Assembly (NCBI RefSeq): GCF_009741445.1
Contig: NZ_CP046507.1
Location: forward strand, 4,650,001-4,714,000
From: Mycobacterium avium subsp. avium
GTDB lineage: Bacteria; Actinomycetota; Actinomycetes; Mycobacteriales; Mycobacteriaceae
Length of the DNA stretch: 64,000 bases
Direction: 5' to 3'
Below, in pieces: positions 8,253-17,025 of this stretch. The stretch's first letter is position 1. Every line of letters begins with the position of its first letter. Below the pieces are notes generated by a model, which did not search any database, had not been told where the DNA came from, and was given only the letters and a program-made list of their open reading frames with translations. Position numbers and translations under genes: made by a program.

Positions 8253-9661
8253 TCAGGCCGGTGCCATCGCCGCCTCGACGACCGTGAGGTCTTCGGAAAA
8301 CCCTGCGGCCCTTCGTATTTCGATGAAGTCCTGGACCATGGCTTCGGTCACCTCGTGCGGGTCCTTGCAGGTGGCCCCGTCGGTGAGCACCGAGATGTTG
8401 AGCTGATCGACGTAGCTCCACACGGTGATGTTGAGGCCGCTGCCGGCGGTCAGCGGACCCACCGAGTAGATCTCGGTGACCAGCGCCCCGCCCACCCGGC
8501 CGCGTTCCCGCGGCCCGGGGACGTTGGAGATGTTCAGGTTGAGGATCTTGTTGTGCCCGTCGCGGGCGGACGCCCACTGGAAGAAGGCCCGGGTGGGTGC
8601 GGGCGGCATGTAGGCCGCCCACCGGCTGACCAACTCGGGGCCCATCAACTGGTGACTTTCCTTGGCGGAGATGGCGTTTTGGTGGCAGGCGGCGACCCGC
8701 TCCAGCGGGCGTCGTGGTCGACGGGCAGTGCCACCAGCATGCCGGTGAAGCGGTTGCCGGAGATCCGCTCCGGGGAGAAGTCGAAGCTCACGGGCACCGA
8801 CGCCAGCAGCGGCTGGGCCTGTCCGTCGTAGCGCAGCAGCAAGGTGCGCAACGCCCCCGTCGACATCGCCAACACCATGTCGTTGATCGTCGCGCCGAGC
8901 CGCTTGCCGGTCTCCTTGACGTCGGCCAGCGCCAGGGTGGCGGTGGCGAACCGGCGCTCCGGGGTGAGCTTGTGGTTCATGAACGTCGGCGGCGGCTCGA
9001 ACGGCCGGGTCAGTTCCGGGGACAGCTTGCGCGCGCTGCGCCGCACCCGGCCCAAACCCTGGGCGGTGTAGCGGATGGTGTGCGGCAGCCGCCCGACGTG
9101 GCGCAGGTGATCGGCGAACGCCGACACCATCAGCTGGCGGGTGGTCGGGGGCGGATCGCAGACATACGGCCCGGCCTCCGGCCCGGGCTGCAGGTCCATG
9201 CCGCGGGCCAGCAGATTGGCCGAGGCGACACCGTCGGCGAGGGCGTGATGGATTTTGCCGACCACCGCAATCCTGTTGTTGGCCAAGCCTTCCACGAAAT
9301 ACATCTCCCACAGCGGGCGGCTGCGGTCCAGCGGCGTGCTGGCGATCTGCCCGATGGCCTCATCCAGTTCGCGTCGGCCGCCGGGCGGGGACACCCGCCA
9401 CGGGCGGATGTGGTAGTCGAGGTCGATCTCGCAGTTCTCCCGCCACATCGGGTGGTGGAAGCTGAACGGGACCTCGACGAGCTGGTAGCAGAACGGATCG
9501 AGCTTGTTCAGCCGGCCGGCGATGACTTGCCGGAACGCGGCGACGTCCAGGGAGCGCCGATCGGCGTCCAGTTCGATGACGGCGGCCTTGATGGTGTGCA
9601 TGTGCACGTTCGGCGCTTCGCTGTACAGCAGTACCGAGTCCCAGCCGCTAAGCCTCTTCAC
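8253..9661 (-). pseudogene. WS/DGAT family acyltransferase split by a one-base frameshift
   Basis: Two frames together give a full-length wax ester synthase/diacylglycerol acyltransferase of about 469 residues. The first (9661 to about 8710) starts MKRLSGWDSVLLYSE and carries the catalytic HHALADG at residues 138-144. It then leaves the family sequence at GMLVALPVDHDA. The second frame resumes at LERVAACHQNAISAKE and runs to 8253 with the C-terminal NISNVPGP motif. The break is explained by one missing base: the coding strand reads gacgcccgctggag where an unbroken gene would read gacgacccgctggag. On the plus strand this is a missing T between 8709 and 8710. Unbroken, it would join acyl-CoA to diacylglycerol or a fatty alcohol; it matches Rv0221. 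A sequencing error is possible. Confidence 0.85.
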
Positions 9662-9705
9662 CGCTGCCCCTTACCCATAGAGGGACCATACTCAGCGCAG
9701 GCAGC

Positions 9706-10902
9706 TTAGATGACCTCTTTTGCCCCGATCCGCGTCTTGCTGCGATGAACCTGATCGAGGAACAGCGAGCACACGTGTGCCGCCGCACCGGCCCGCTCGC
9801 CGTCGATGAGGTCGTATCCGTGGCCCGCCCCGGGCAACTCCAGGTAGCCCACCGTCGAATGCGACACCGCCCTGAGCCGCTCGACGAAGCTGCGGGCCTG
9901 CTCGACCGGGATGACGCTGTCCTTGCTGCCGTGAATCACCAAGAACGGCGGCGCATTTCGGTGCACCCGGGCGATCGGCGAGGCGTCGCGGAACACCTCG
10001 GGATGACGGGCGATCGACTTCCTGACCACCACCCGCTCCAGAAAATCGACGAACCGGACCCGCTCCGGCGTCGAGCGGTCCTCCCAGTCGTAGCGACCGT
10101 AGATCCCGACGACCGCGTCCACCGAGGTGTCGGCGCCCTCGGGCAGCATGCCCCGGTACTGCGGGTCGTCGGGAGTCAGCCCGGCCAGCGCGCTCAGGTG
10201 GCCGCCGGCCGAACATCCCGCTATCGCAACGAAATTGCGGTCGCCGCCGAACTTGTCGACGTTGGCCCGCGCCCAGGCGATGGCGGTTTTGACGTCGACG
10301 ATGTGACGCGGCCAGCGGTGGTGCGGGGCCACCCGGTAGTCGATCGCCAGGCACACCCAGCCCTGTTCGGCCAGCCGCGACATGAGCGCCGAGCCCTGGC
10401 CCATGGACTTGCCGTGCACCCAGGCGCCGCCGGGCACGAAGATCAGCACCGGCGCGGGCTGCGCGGGCAGGTCCTTGCGCCGCCACACGTCGAGCACCTG
10501 GGCCGGGTGGTGGCCATAGTGGACGGCGCGCCGATACAGGTGGCGGTGCCGGCGCACGCCGTCCCAGATCGGCGGGGTGCGCTGGGCCACCGGCCACTGG
10601 CTCTCCAGCTCGGCGGCCGATACCAGCCCGCGCAACGCCGCCAGGGAGACCTGCTGCGTGCTCTCCCGGTCCCGGCGCCGCGCGTCGCCGCCACCCGGGG
10701 CGAACATGTCCCGGGTGGCCGCCGAGATCACCTCGGGTGCGTGCCGGGCGCCCCACATGCCCATGGCCGTCAGGCCGGCCAGCGGCTCGAGGTGCCTGCC
10801 GACCACCGGCAGCGACGCCCCGGCCAGGCTCACGGCCAGCGCATAGTCGGCGGGGCGGGCCCGCAGCAGCCACTTCAGGTAGGGAGTCATGCCCGGCGCC
10901 AT
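9706..10902 (-). CDS. lipC: Carboxylesterase/lipase LipC
   Basis: An alpha/beta hydrolase of the hormone-sensitive-lipase/carboxylesterase type. The oxyanion motif is VPGGAWVHG, the nucleophile elbow is AGCSAGGHLS with its Ser, and the C-terminal catalytic His lies in ELPGAGHGYDL. The N-terminus WLLRARPADYALAVSLAG is a family feature. It hydrolyses short acyl esters; the M. tuberculosis LipC (Rv0220) is reported as a surface-associated esterase. The frame is open to an ATG-like start at 10953, but I chose the ATG at 10902 (398 residues) because the homologous part begins just after it; a further ATG at 10890 is also possible. It is divergent from lipW across 273 bases. Confidence 0.85.
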   Translation of the reverse strand: MAPGMTPYLKWLLRARPADYALAVSLAGASLPVVGRHLEPLAGLTAMGMWGARHAPEVISAATRDMFAPGGGDARRRDRESTQQVSLAALRGLVSAAELESQWPVAQRTPPIWDGVRRHRHLYRRAVHYGHHPAQVLDVWRRKDLPAQPAPVLIFVPGGAWVHGKSMGQGSALMSRLAEQGWVCLAIDYRVAPHHRWPRHIVDVKTAIAWARANVDKFGGDRNFVAIAGCSAGGHLSALAGLTPDDPQYRGMLPEGADTSVDAVVGIYGRYDWEDRSTPERVRFVDFLERVVVRKSIARHPEVFRDASPIARVHRNAPPFLVIHGSKDSVIPVEQARSFVERLRAVSHSTVGYLELPGAGHGYDLIDGERAGAAAHVCSLFLDQVHRSKTRIGAKEVI

Positions 10903-11175
10903 GGCCGGAACTGTACCCCCGTCCCGGTCCGCGAAACGGGCGATTGCCCACACCCGCGGGCGGGCGCCGCGGGGCTTTGCCCGGCGGGATCGCTGTGCGC
11001 GGTATCGACGCTGTTGAAACCGATTCGACGGTTCGCTGTGCGGAGCGGATTTCGCTGCGCGACACGCTCACGGCGCGGTGCGGCCGGCGATCACCCCGGC
11101 GCCGGGAGGGCCGGTTCGCGGATCGCCTCGCCCTATAGCGGTGCCCCGCTGGTGGCCGTCGGTGATACTGATCCG

Positions 11176-12075
11176 GTGCCGAACAACGATGTTCATCCTG
11201 ACCTGCAACGATTTGCCCGGTTCGCGCCGCGACGACTGGTCGGCCCGCGAACGCTGCCGCTGATGCGGGTGGCGCTTGCCTGGCGCGGGCGGCTGGGCAA
11301 GCCGGTCCGCGACGTCGAGGTGATCACGCTCGGTTCCGGGGTGGGGGTCCGCCTGTTCCGGCCCGCCGGCGCCGCGGAGACGACGCCCGCGCTGCTGTGG
11401 ATCCACGGCGGCGGCTACGTGCTGGGCACCGCCCAGCAGGACGACCAGCTGTGCAGCCGGTTCAGCCGACGGCTGGGCATCACGGTCGCATCGGTGGACT
11501 ACCGCCTGGCGCCCGAACATCGGTATCCGGTGCCGCTGGAGGACTGCTATACGGCGCTGACCTGGCTGGCCGGTCTGCCGTCGGTGGACCGCTACCGCAT
11601 CGCCATCGGCGGGGCCAGCGCCGGCGGCGGCCTGGCCGCGGCGCTGGCGCTGCTGGCCCGCGACCGCGCCGAGGTGAGCCCCGCATTCCAGCTGCTGACC
11701 TATCCCATGCTCGACGACCGCAGCTCGGACACCGCGCCCAGCCCGAACTATCGGCTGTGGGACAACCGCAGCAACAGGTTCGGCTGGGCGGCCTACCTCG
11801 GCGACGCCGACCCGCACGTCGCGGTGCCCGCCCGGCGGGACGACCTCAGCGGACTGCCGCCGGCCTGGATCGGGGTGGGCACCCATGACCTGTTCCACGA
11901 CGAGGACCTCGCCTACGCCGAACGGCTGCGGGCAGCCGGGGTGCCCTGCCAGGTGGAGACCATCCCCGGCGCCTTCCACGGCTTCGACCTGATTTTGCCG
12001 AAAGTTCAAGTGTCGCAGCGGTTTTTCGACAGCCAGTGCAACAGCCTGCGGGCCGCGCTGACGCCGGCCGGCTGA
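11176..12075 (+). CDS. lipW: Alpha/beta hydrolase (esterase LipW)
   Basis: 299 residues of the hormone-sensitive-lipase group. It shows the LWIHGGGYVLG oxyanion motif, VDYRLAPEHRYP, the nucleophile motif GGASAGGGLA with its Ser, a catalytic Asp region (GTHDLFHDE) and the His in GAFHGFDL. The frame stays open far upstream antisense to lipC, so start choice matters. The GTG at 11176 gives the normal N-terminus (MPNNDVHPDL) and a length close to the 302 residues I recall for Rv0217c. It hydrolyses small esters. It ends two bases before the convergent amidohydrolase stop. Two genes I expect between lipC and lipW from M. tuberculosis are absent. Confidence 0.87.
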   Translation: MPNNDVHPDLQRFARFAPRRLVGPRTLPLMRVALAWRGRLGKPVRDVEVITLGSGVGVRLFRPAGAAETTPALLWIHGGGYVLGTAQQDDQLCSRFSRRLGITVASVDYRLAPEHRYPVPLEDCYTALTWLAGLPSVDRYRIAIGGASAGGGLAAALALLARDRAEVSPAFQLLTYPMLDDRSSDTAPSPNYRLWDNRSNRFGWAAYLGDADPHVAVPARRDDLSGLPPAWIGVGTHDLFHDEDLAYAERLRAAGVPCQVETIPGAFHGFDLILPKVQVSQRFFDSQCNSLRAALTPAG

Positions 12076-12077
12076 GG

Positions 12078-13391
12078 TCACATCGCGAAGTAGACGAGCT
12101 CACCGCCGATGATGGTGGCGGCCACCATGCCGGCGTCCAGTTCGGCCAGCGCGGTGTGCGGCGGCTCGTTGAGCACACACAGGTCGCCCGGCTCGCCGGG
12201 CTGCACGCTGCGCACCCGGTCCGGCTGGTCGGCCCGGCCCAAAAACATCGTCAAAGCCGTTCGCGCCGAGACACATTCGCGGGCGCCCAGCACGACGCCG
12301 CTGGGCGTGGTGCGGTGCACGGCGGCGCGCATCGCCGTCCACGGGTCGCCGTGGCCGAACGGCATGTCGGTGGACAGCGCGACGGGCACCCGCGCGTCGC
12401 GCAGCGAAGCGAGGCGCCACAACTGGTCGTGCTCGTCGGCGGGTACCTCGGCCAGGTACTGATCACCGCGCTCGGCGACGAAATTGGGCTGGGTCACCAC
12501 GGTCACCCCGAGTTCGGCCAGATCGGCCAGGTTGTCGTCGGGCACCACGGCGGCATGTTCGATGCGGTCCCGCGGGTGGGTGCCGGCCGCCCGCAGGGCG
12601 GCGATGGCCACCACCAGCTGGGCGGCGGTGACGCAGTGCACGGCGACCGGCTGGCCCGTGTCGTGCTGTCCGGCAACCCATTCCGTGAGGGCGTCGAGGT
12701 TGAGGCGGTCGTCGTGCAGGATCTTCTTGCCCGGCGAGAGGAAGCTGGGCCGGGGCCGGAATTCGCCGCGCGCGTGGGCGGCGGCCAGCGCGGCCCGGTC
12801 GTCGTCGTCCAGGTCGGGGGTGGCGTCGGTGACTCCGGTGACGCCGGTCGCGGTGATCCGGCGGCTGAGCTCGGCCAGGTCGGTCTCCCGGTGCGCCAGC
12901 GCCTGCGACCAGCCGCGGTCGGCGCTGCGCAGCCGCCCGTCCGGGTGTTCGGCCAGCCCGATCCGGCCCAGCGCCTCGGAATTGAGGATCCACAGCGCGC
13001 CGCTGCGGTGCTGGATGCGGACCGGGACGTCGCGCACTATGGCATCCAGCGCGGTCCGGTCGAGCGCGCCGGCGACCGAATCGTGATAGCCCACGGCGCG
13101 GATCCACCCGTCGGGTCCGGGCGTGGCGTTGGCCAGCAGCCGGGTGAGCTCGGCGCGGGTGCTGACGCCGGGCGGCCCGACGAAGAACGAATCCAGCGCC
13201 GAGGCAGCCGAGCGCAGGTGCACGTGGTGGTCGTGCAGCCCGGGCAGCACGGTGCCGCCGCCGGCGTAAAGCACCCCCTCCCCCGCCCTGGCCGCCAGGC
13301 CGTCATCCGCGGGCGCCACCTCCTCGATCCGCGCGCCCACCCGGATGTCGGCCGCCGTCCCGTCCAGCAGCGTGGCCCGCTGAATCAGCAT
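12078..13391 (-). CDS. YtcJ/amidohydrolase-3 type metal-dependent hydrolase
   Basis: 437 residues from the ATG at 13391. The first metal-binding motif of the amidohydrolase superfamily is PGLHDHHVHL near residue 55. Later motifs are VAVHCVT (one His), RIEHAAVV (second His) and STDMPFGHGDPW (metal-ligand Asp). This fits a deacetylase- or imidazolonepropionase-like enzyme that cleaves a C-N bond; the substrate is unknown. Its start overlaps the stop of the upstream CoA-transferase gene by seven bases (ATGCTGA), indicating translational coupling in a MaoC / CoA-transferase / amidohydrolase operon. A TTG at 13400 is a weaker start. Confidence 0.85.
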   Translation of the reverse strand: MLIQRATLLDGTAADIRVGARIEEVAPADDGLAARAGEGVLYAGGGTVLPGLHDHHVHLRSAASALDSFFVGPPGVSTRAELTRLLANATPGPDGWIRAVGYHDSVAGALDRTALDAIVRDVPVRIQHRSGALWILNSEALGRIGLAEHPDGRLRSADRGWSQALAHRETDLAELSRRITATGVTGVTDATPDLDDDDRAALAAAHARGEFRPRPSFLSPGKKILHDDRLNLDALTEWVAGQHDTGQPVAVHCVTAAQLVVAIAALRAAGTHPRDRIEHAAVVPDDNLADLAELGVTVVTQPNFVAERGDQYLAEVPADEHDQLWRLASLRDARVPVALSTDMPFGHGDPWTAMRAAVHRTTPSGVVLGARECVSARTALTMFLGRADQPDRVRSVQPGEPGDLCVLNEPPHTALAELDAGMVAATIIGGELVYFAM

Positions 13392-14575
13392 GACCGGCAA
13401 CGCCTTTGGCTGACCAGGTGACGCACGGCGGCGTTGTCGGCGCCCAGCGCGGAGGCCGGCCCCGACGGCGGCGGGGGCGCCGGCGGTGACACCGGCGCAT
13501 CCGACGTCGGCGGCTCGGTGCCCAGCGCGGCGTAGCCGGCGGCGACACCGGCCATGGACAGCCGGATGAGTTCGCCGCCGCCGCGGCCCAGCGATTCGGC
13601 CACCGCCAGGGCCGCATGCAGCCCGGTCAGCGGGTCGGCGATGGCGTCGCCGCAGAACACCGGCCCCGCGGCGCTGGTGCCCACCAGGCCGCCGCCCACC
13701 GCGGCGTCATCACCGAAGCCCGGCCGATCGTCGTCAAAAGCGGTTATTTGCAGCCAAATTCGCCCGGGCCGAGGCGCGATGTCGGCCGGTCCGAGCCCGC
13801 GACGTCGCAACGCCGCCGGCCGGGAACCCTCGATCACGATGTCGCTGACGGTGAGCAGCTCACGCAATTGGTCGGCGTCGCGGTCGAAATCGATTCCGTA
13901 GCAGAGCTTTCCGTGATTCATCCAGTCGAAGAAGGCCCGGTTCCCGGCCCGGGTGCCGTCGGGGCGGCGTGGGCTTTCCACCTTGACGACGGTGGCCCCG
14001 GCACGGGCCAGCAGCTGCCCGCACAGCGGGCCGGCCCACATCGAAGACAGGTCGGCGACCAGCAGGCCGCGCGGCGAACGCGGCGCGCCGCCCGGTGCGA
14101 TCGGCTGGATGCGTTCGGCGGCCGGGCGCGCCTCGCCCAACGCCGCCGCGGGGATGTCGAGCAGCGTCGCCCGCTCGACGATTTCGGCGGTGGCCCGGCC
14201 GGCGGCCCAGCACCGCAGCGCCGGCCACGGGTCGCCGGCCATGTCGTCGACCTGCAGCAACGCCGGGACGGCGGCCAGGTCGTCGGCGCGGGACAGGGTG
14301 AGCGCGCAGTGGTCGTCGCGGGCCGCCAGCAGCCGGGTGGCCCCGCCGGGCGACACCTGACCGGCGCGCCGCAGCCCGAGCAGGGCGGCCCGCCCGCTCA
14401 GCAGGACCGCCGCGGCGGCGTCGACGCCCAGCCGGGCCCCGATGGCCGCCGCCACCTGGTGCGCCCGGGACAGCACGGGGGCGCGGGAGAAGTCGGCGGG
14501 GCCGTCGGGCAGGCCGGTCAGATAGGCCAGCCCGCTACCTCCCCAGTCGGTCGCGGCGGCGCTCACGTCACCCAT
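13385..14575 (-). CDS. Family III CoA-transferase (CaiB/BaiF type)
   Basis: 396 residues. The core family III signature is at about residues 170-200 (VADLSSMWAGPLCGQLLARAG then TVVKVESPRRPDGTR). Later come FFDWMNHGKLCYGIDF and VSDIVIEGSRPAALRRRGL, which match the family's CoA-binding part. It should move CoA between carboxylic acids in a catabolic pathway. The N-terminal 160 residues are less typical and the C-terminus is Pro-rich (PAPPPPSGP). The catalytic Asp of the family cannot be assigned confidently here. The start ATG at 14575 abuts a five-copy 12-bp repeat. The gene sits between MaoC-like and amidohydrolase genes on one strand. Confidence 0.82.
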   Translation of the reverse strand: MGDVSAAATDWGGSGLAYLTGLPDGPADFSRAPVLSRAHQVAAAIGARLGVDAAAAVLLSGRAALLGLRRAGQVSPGGATRLLAARDDHCALTLSRADDLAAVPALLQVDDMAGDPWPALRCWAAGRATAEIVERATLLDIPAAALGEARPAAERIQPIAPGGAPRSPRGLLVADLSSMWAGPLCGQLLARAGATVVKVESPRRPDGTRAGNRAFFDWMNHGKLCYGIDFDRDADQLRELLTVSDIVIEGSRPAALRRRGLGPADIAPRPGRIWLQITAFDDDRPGFGDDAAVGGGLVGTSAAGPVFCGDAIADPLTGLHAALAVAESLGRGGGELIRLSMAGVAAGYAALGTEPPTSDAPVSPPAPPPPSGPASALGADNAAVRHLVSQRRCRSC

Positions 14576-14576
14576 T

Positions 14577-14636
14577 GTGCTCGGGGCCGTGCTCGCCGCC
14601 GTGCTCGCGGCGGTGCTCGCGGGCGTGCTCGCCGGC
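14577..14636. repeat. Five-copy 12-bp tandem repeat at a start codon
   Basis: Five consecutive 12-base units each begin GTGCTCG and vary only in the last five bases: 14577-14588, 14589-14600, 14601-14612, 14613-14624 and 14625-14636, with a partial sixth (GTGC) to 14640. The array fills the 68-base gap between the MaoC-like gene stop and the CoA-transferase start and lies one base from the latter's ATG. On the coding strand the unit reads GCGAGCAC at its core. Confidence 0.85.
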
Positions 14637-14643
14637 GTGCCGC

Positions 14644-15666
14644 TCAGAACTGCAGCGCGTCGAACCGCCAGTCCAGCACGGCGCGGTCCCGCTCGTCCGG
14701 TGTGTCGCTGACCGCGTACACCAGCGACCGCAGCCCGAGCACGCCCCCGTGTTCGGTGGGCCGGGCGGATTCGATGTGCAGTTCGCTGTAGAGGGTGTCG
14801 CCCTCGTGCACCGGCCCGGTGTGATCGCAGGACCGCCAGCCCAGCACCGTCACCAGGTTGGGCAGCAGCCGGGCGGCCTGCGCCAGCGCCAATCCGATGG
14901 TGTGCCCGCCGTACACCAGGCGCCGGCCGCCGACGCGTGAATCATGATGTGTGGCAGCGATGTTCAGCGTCAGCCGGGCCAGTTCGGGTGCGCTGCTGAC
15001 GACGTCGCCGGTGCTGTGCAGCACCGAACCCGCCAGGGCGGGGTCGAAGTGCGGGCCGGGCACCTCGGTGCGGAAGACGTCGCCGTCCCATTGCGCGGTG
15101 GGATCGTGCGCCGGGCCGGGCACGTCGGCGCCGATGCCGGACAGGTCGTCGTGCGGCACCGAACCAGCCTCGGCCGTGAATTCCGGGCTGGCGGGCAGCA
15201 TTCCGCACCGGTAGAAGTCGAGCACCAACTGGTCGGCCTGGTCGATGGTGATCATCCGCAGCGCCGCCATCCCGGTGGGGGCCCGGCCCGGCTTGGGTGA
15301 ATTGGCGCGCAGCCCAACCACTTCGGTGCGCGTGTAGAGGGAATCACCGATGACCGGGAAGCGGTGGAACACCAGGCCGCGATAGAACAGATTGGCCTTG
15401 ACCCGCTGGGTCACCAGCGTCGACTGCCCGATCGCCACGTCGCACACCAGCCCCGGGTGGGCCAGCGGCGCGGGCAGGCCGGTCACCGCCGCGCACAGAT
15501 CGGCGTCCAGCGCCAGGCGCAGCCGGTCGCCCAGGATCGCCTGATGGGCGGCGGCCAACCCGGACGACAGCGTCACCGACGGCGCCCAGTCGAACACCTG
15601 CCCCACCGAGAGGTCGTCGAAGTACGGTCCACCCTCGCGAATTCGCGCATACCCGTCACTGGTCAC
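14644..15666 (-). CDS. MaoC-like double hot-dog protein
   Basis: 340 residues, with two hot-dog-like halves: the first around residues 15-150 (GGPYFDDLSVGQVFDWAP to LYTRTEVVGLRAN) and the second around 190-340 (LNIAATHHDSRVGGRRLVYGGHTIGLALAQ). The second half keeps a typical MaoC loop with YGGHTIG. It corresponds to Rv0216, whose structure is reported as a double hot-dog fold with unclear catalysis. A role as an R-specific enoyl-CoA hydratase/thioesterase-like enzyme is plausible but unproven. The frame is open to 15861; the GTG at 15664-15666 puts the homologous sequence right at the start. fadE3 diverges from it. Confidence 0.85.
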   Translation of the reverse strand: MTSDGYARIREGGPYFDDLSVGQVFDWAPSVTLSSGLAAAHQAILGDRLRLALDADLCAAVTGLPAPLAHPGLVCDVAIGQSTLVTQRVKANLFYRGLVFHRFPVIGDSLYTRTEVVGLRANSPKPGRAPTGMAALRMITIDQADQLVLDFYRCGMLPASPEFTAEAGSVPHDDLSGIGADVPGPAHDPTAQWDGDVFRTEVPGPHFDPALAGSVLHSTGDVVSSAPELARLTLNIAATHHDSRVGGRRLVYGGHTIGLALAQAARLLPNLVTVLGWRSCDHTGPVHEGDTLYSELHIESARPTEHGGVLGLRSLVYAVSDTPDERDRAVLDWRFDALQF

Positions 15667-15719
15667 AACGCCACATGCTAGCAGGCTGTAGAATCGAGGG
15701 TCAATCCGGATCGGACCCC

Positions 15720-15772
15720 AACGTCGACTTGTGGGCGCCAATTCGTGGGTTTTCGCCCGGCAAGTCGACGTT
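15720..15772. promoter_or_regulatory. Hairpin between divergent MaoC-like gene and fadE3
   Basis: Inverted arms AACGTCGACTTG (15720-15731) and CAAGTCGACGTT (15761-15772) are perfect over 12 bases. The pairing extends inward with GTGGGCG against CGCCCG and one bulge. The right arm continues CGTTCGGCG, the same core as other hairpins in the window. Both flanking genes point away, so this is not an ordinary terminator; it could be a regulator site or structured leader. Confidence 0.5.
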
Positions 15773-15799
15773 CGGCGCGAATCGGTGAGGTGGGCACAG

Positions 15800-16948
15800 G
15801 TGAATGACGAAGAGGACATGCTGGTCGCCACGGTGCGGGCGTTCATCGACCGCGAGGTCAAACCGACCGTGCGCGAGGTGGAGCACGCCGATGCCTATCC
15901 CGAGGCGTGGATCGAGCAGATGAAGCGGATCGGGATCTACGGGCTGGCGGTGCCCGAGGAATACGGTGGTTCGCCGGTGTCCATGCCGTGCTACGTGCGG
16001 GTCACCGAGCAGCTGGCGCGCGGCTGGATGAGCCTGGCCGGGGCGATGGGCGGGCACACCGTGGTGGCCAAGCTGCTGACGCTGTTCGGCACCGAGGACC
16101 AGAAGCAGGCCTACCTGCCGCGGATGGCCAGCGGCGAAATCCGGGCCACCATGGCGTTGACCGAGCCCGGCGGCGGCTCGGACCTGCAGAACATGTCGAC
16201 CACCGCGCTGCCCGACCCCGACTCCGACGCCCTGGTGATCAACGGGGCCAAGACCTGGATCAGCAACGCCCGCCGTTCCGGCCTGATCGCCCTGCTGTGC
16301 AAGACCGACCCGAAGGCGACGCCGCGGCACAAGGGCATCTCGATCCTGCTCGTCGAGCACGGGCCCGGCCTGACGGTGTCGCGGGACCTGCCCAAGCTGG
16401 GCTACAAGGGCGTCGAGTCCTGCGAGCTGTCCTTCGACAATTTCCGGGCACCTGCGACGGCGGTGCTGGGCGGTGTTGCGGGCCAGGGTTTTTCGCAGAT
16501 GATGAAGGGTCTGGAGACGGGCCGCATCCAGGTGGCCGCCCGCGCGCTGGGGGTCGCCACCGCGGCGCTCGAGGATGCGCTGGCCTATGCCCAGCAGCGG
16601 GAGAGTTTCGGGCAGCCGATCTGGCAGCATCAGTCGGTCGGGAATTATCTGGCCGACATGGCGACCAAGCTCACCGCGGCCCGCCAGCTGACCCGTTATG
16701 CCGCCGAACGTTACGACAGCGGCGAACGCTGCGACATGGAAGCCGGGATGGCGAAACTGTTCGCCTCCGAGGTCGCCATGGAGATCGCGCTGAACGCCGT
16801 GCGCATTCACGGCGGCTACGGCTATTCACAGGAATACGACGTGGAACGGTATTTTCGTGACGCGCCCCTGATGATCGTCGGCGAAGGCACCAACGAAATC
16901 CAGCGCAACGTGATTGCCCGGCAACTGGTGACCCGCGGCGGGATCTGA
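15800..16948 (+). CDS. fadE3: Acyl-CoA dehydrogenase FadE3
   Basis: 382 residues. The substrate and FAD motifs are MALTEPGGGSDLQ near residue 120 and KTWISNARRSG. The C-terminal signature is RYFRDAPLMIVGEGTNEIQ, with the Glu of GEGTNE as the likely catalytic base. It removes hydrogens from acyl-CoA in the first step of beta-oxidation, passing electrons to ETF. The frame is open from 15731; I chose the GTG at 15800 because the conserved sequence (VNDEEDMLVATVRAF) begins there and GAGG lies upstream. It is divergent from the MaoC-like gene and close to crotonase and fadD4 genes, consistent with one lipid-use region. Confidence 0.88.
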   Translation: MNDEEDMLVATVRAFIDREVKPTVREVEHADAYPEAWIEQMKRIGIYGLAVPEEYGGSPVSMPCYVRVTEQLARGWMSLAGAMGGHTVVAKLLTLFGTEDQKQAYLPRMASGEIRATMALTEPGGGSDLQNMSTTALPDPDSDALVINGAKTWISNARRSGLIALLCKTDPKATPRHKGISILLVEHGPGLTVSRDLPKLGYKGVESCELSFDNFRAPATAVLGGVAGQGFSQMMKGLETGRIQVAARALGVATAALEDALAYAQQRESFGQPIWQHQSVGNYLADMATKLTAARQLTRYAAERYDSGERCDMEAGMAKLFASEVAMEIALNAVRIHGGYGYSQEYDVERYFRDAPLMIVGEGTNEIQRNVIARQLVTRGGI

Positions 16949-17025
16949 CGGCGCAATCGGGGCCGACCCGCAAAGTTTGGGAGTATATTTGCCTGACTTC
17001 TGAACCGAAGGGAAAGGCAGCAGCC

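Noticed and set aside
9745..12075. 776-residue plus-strand frame running through lipC into lipW
   Set aside because: Only the part after 11176 is a hydrolase; the rest is antisense to lipC.
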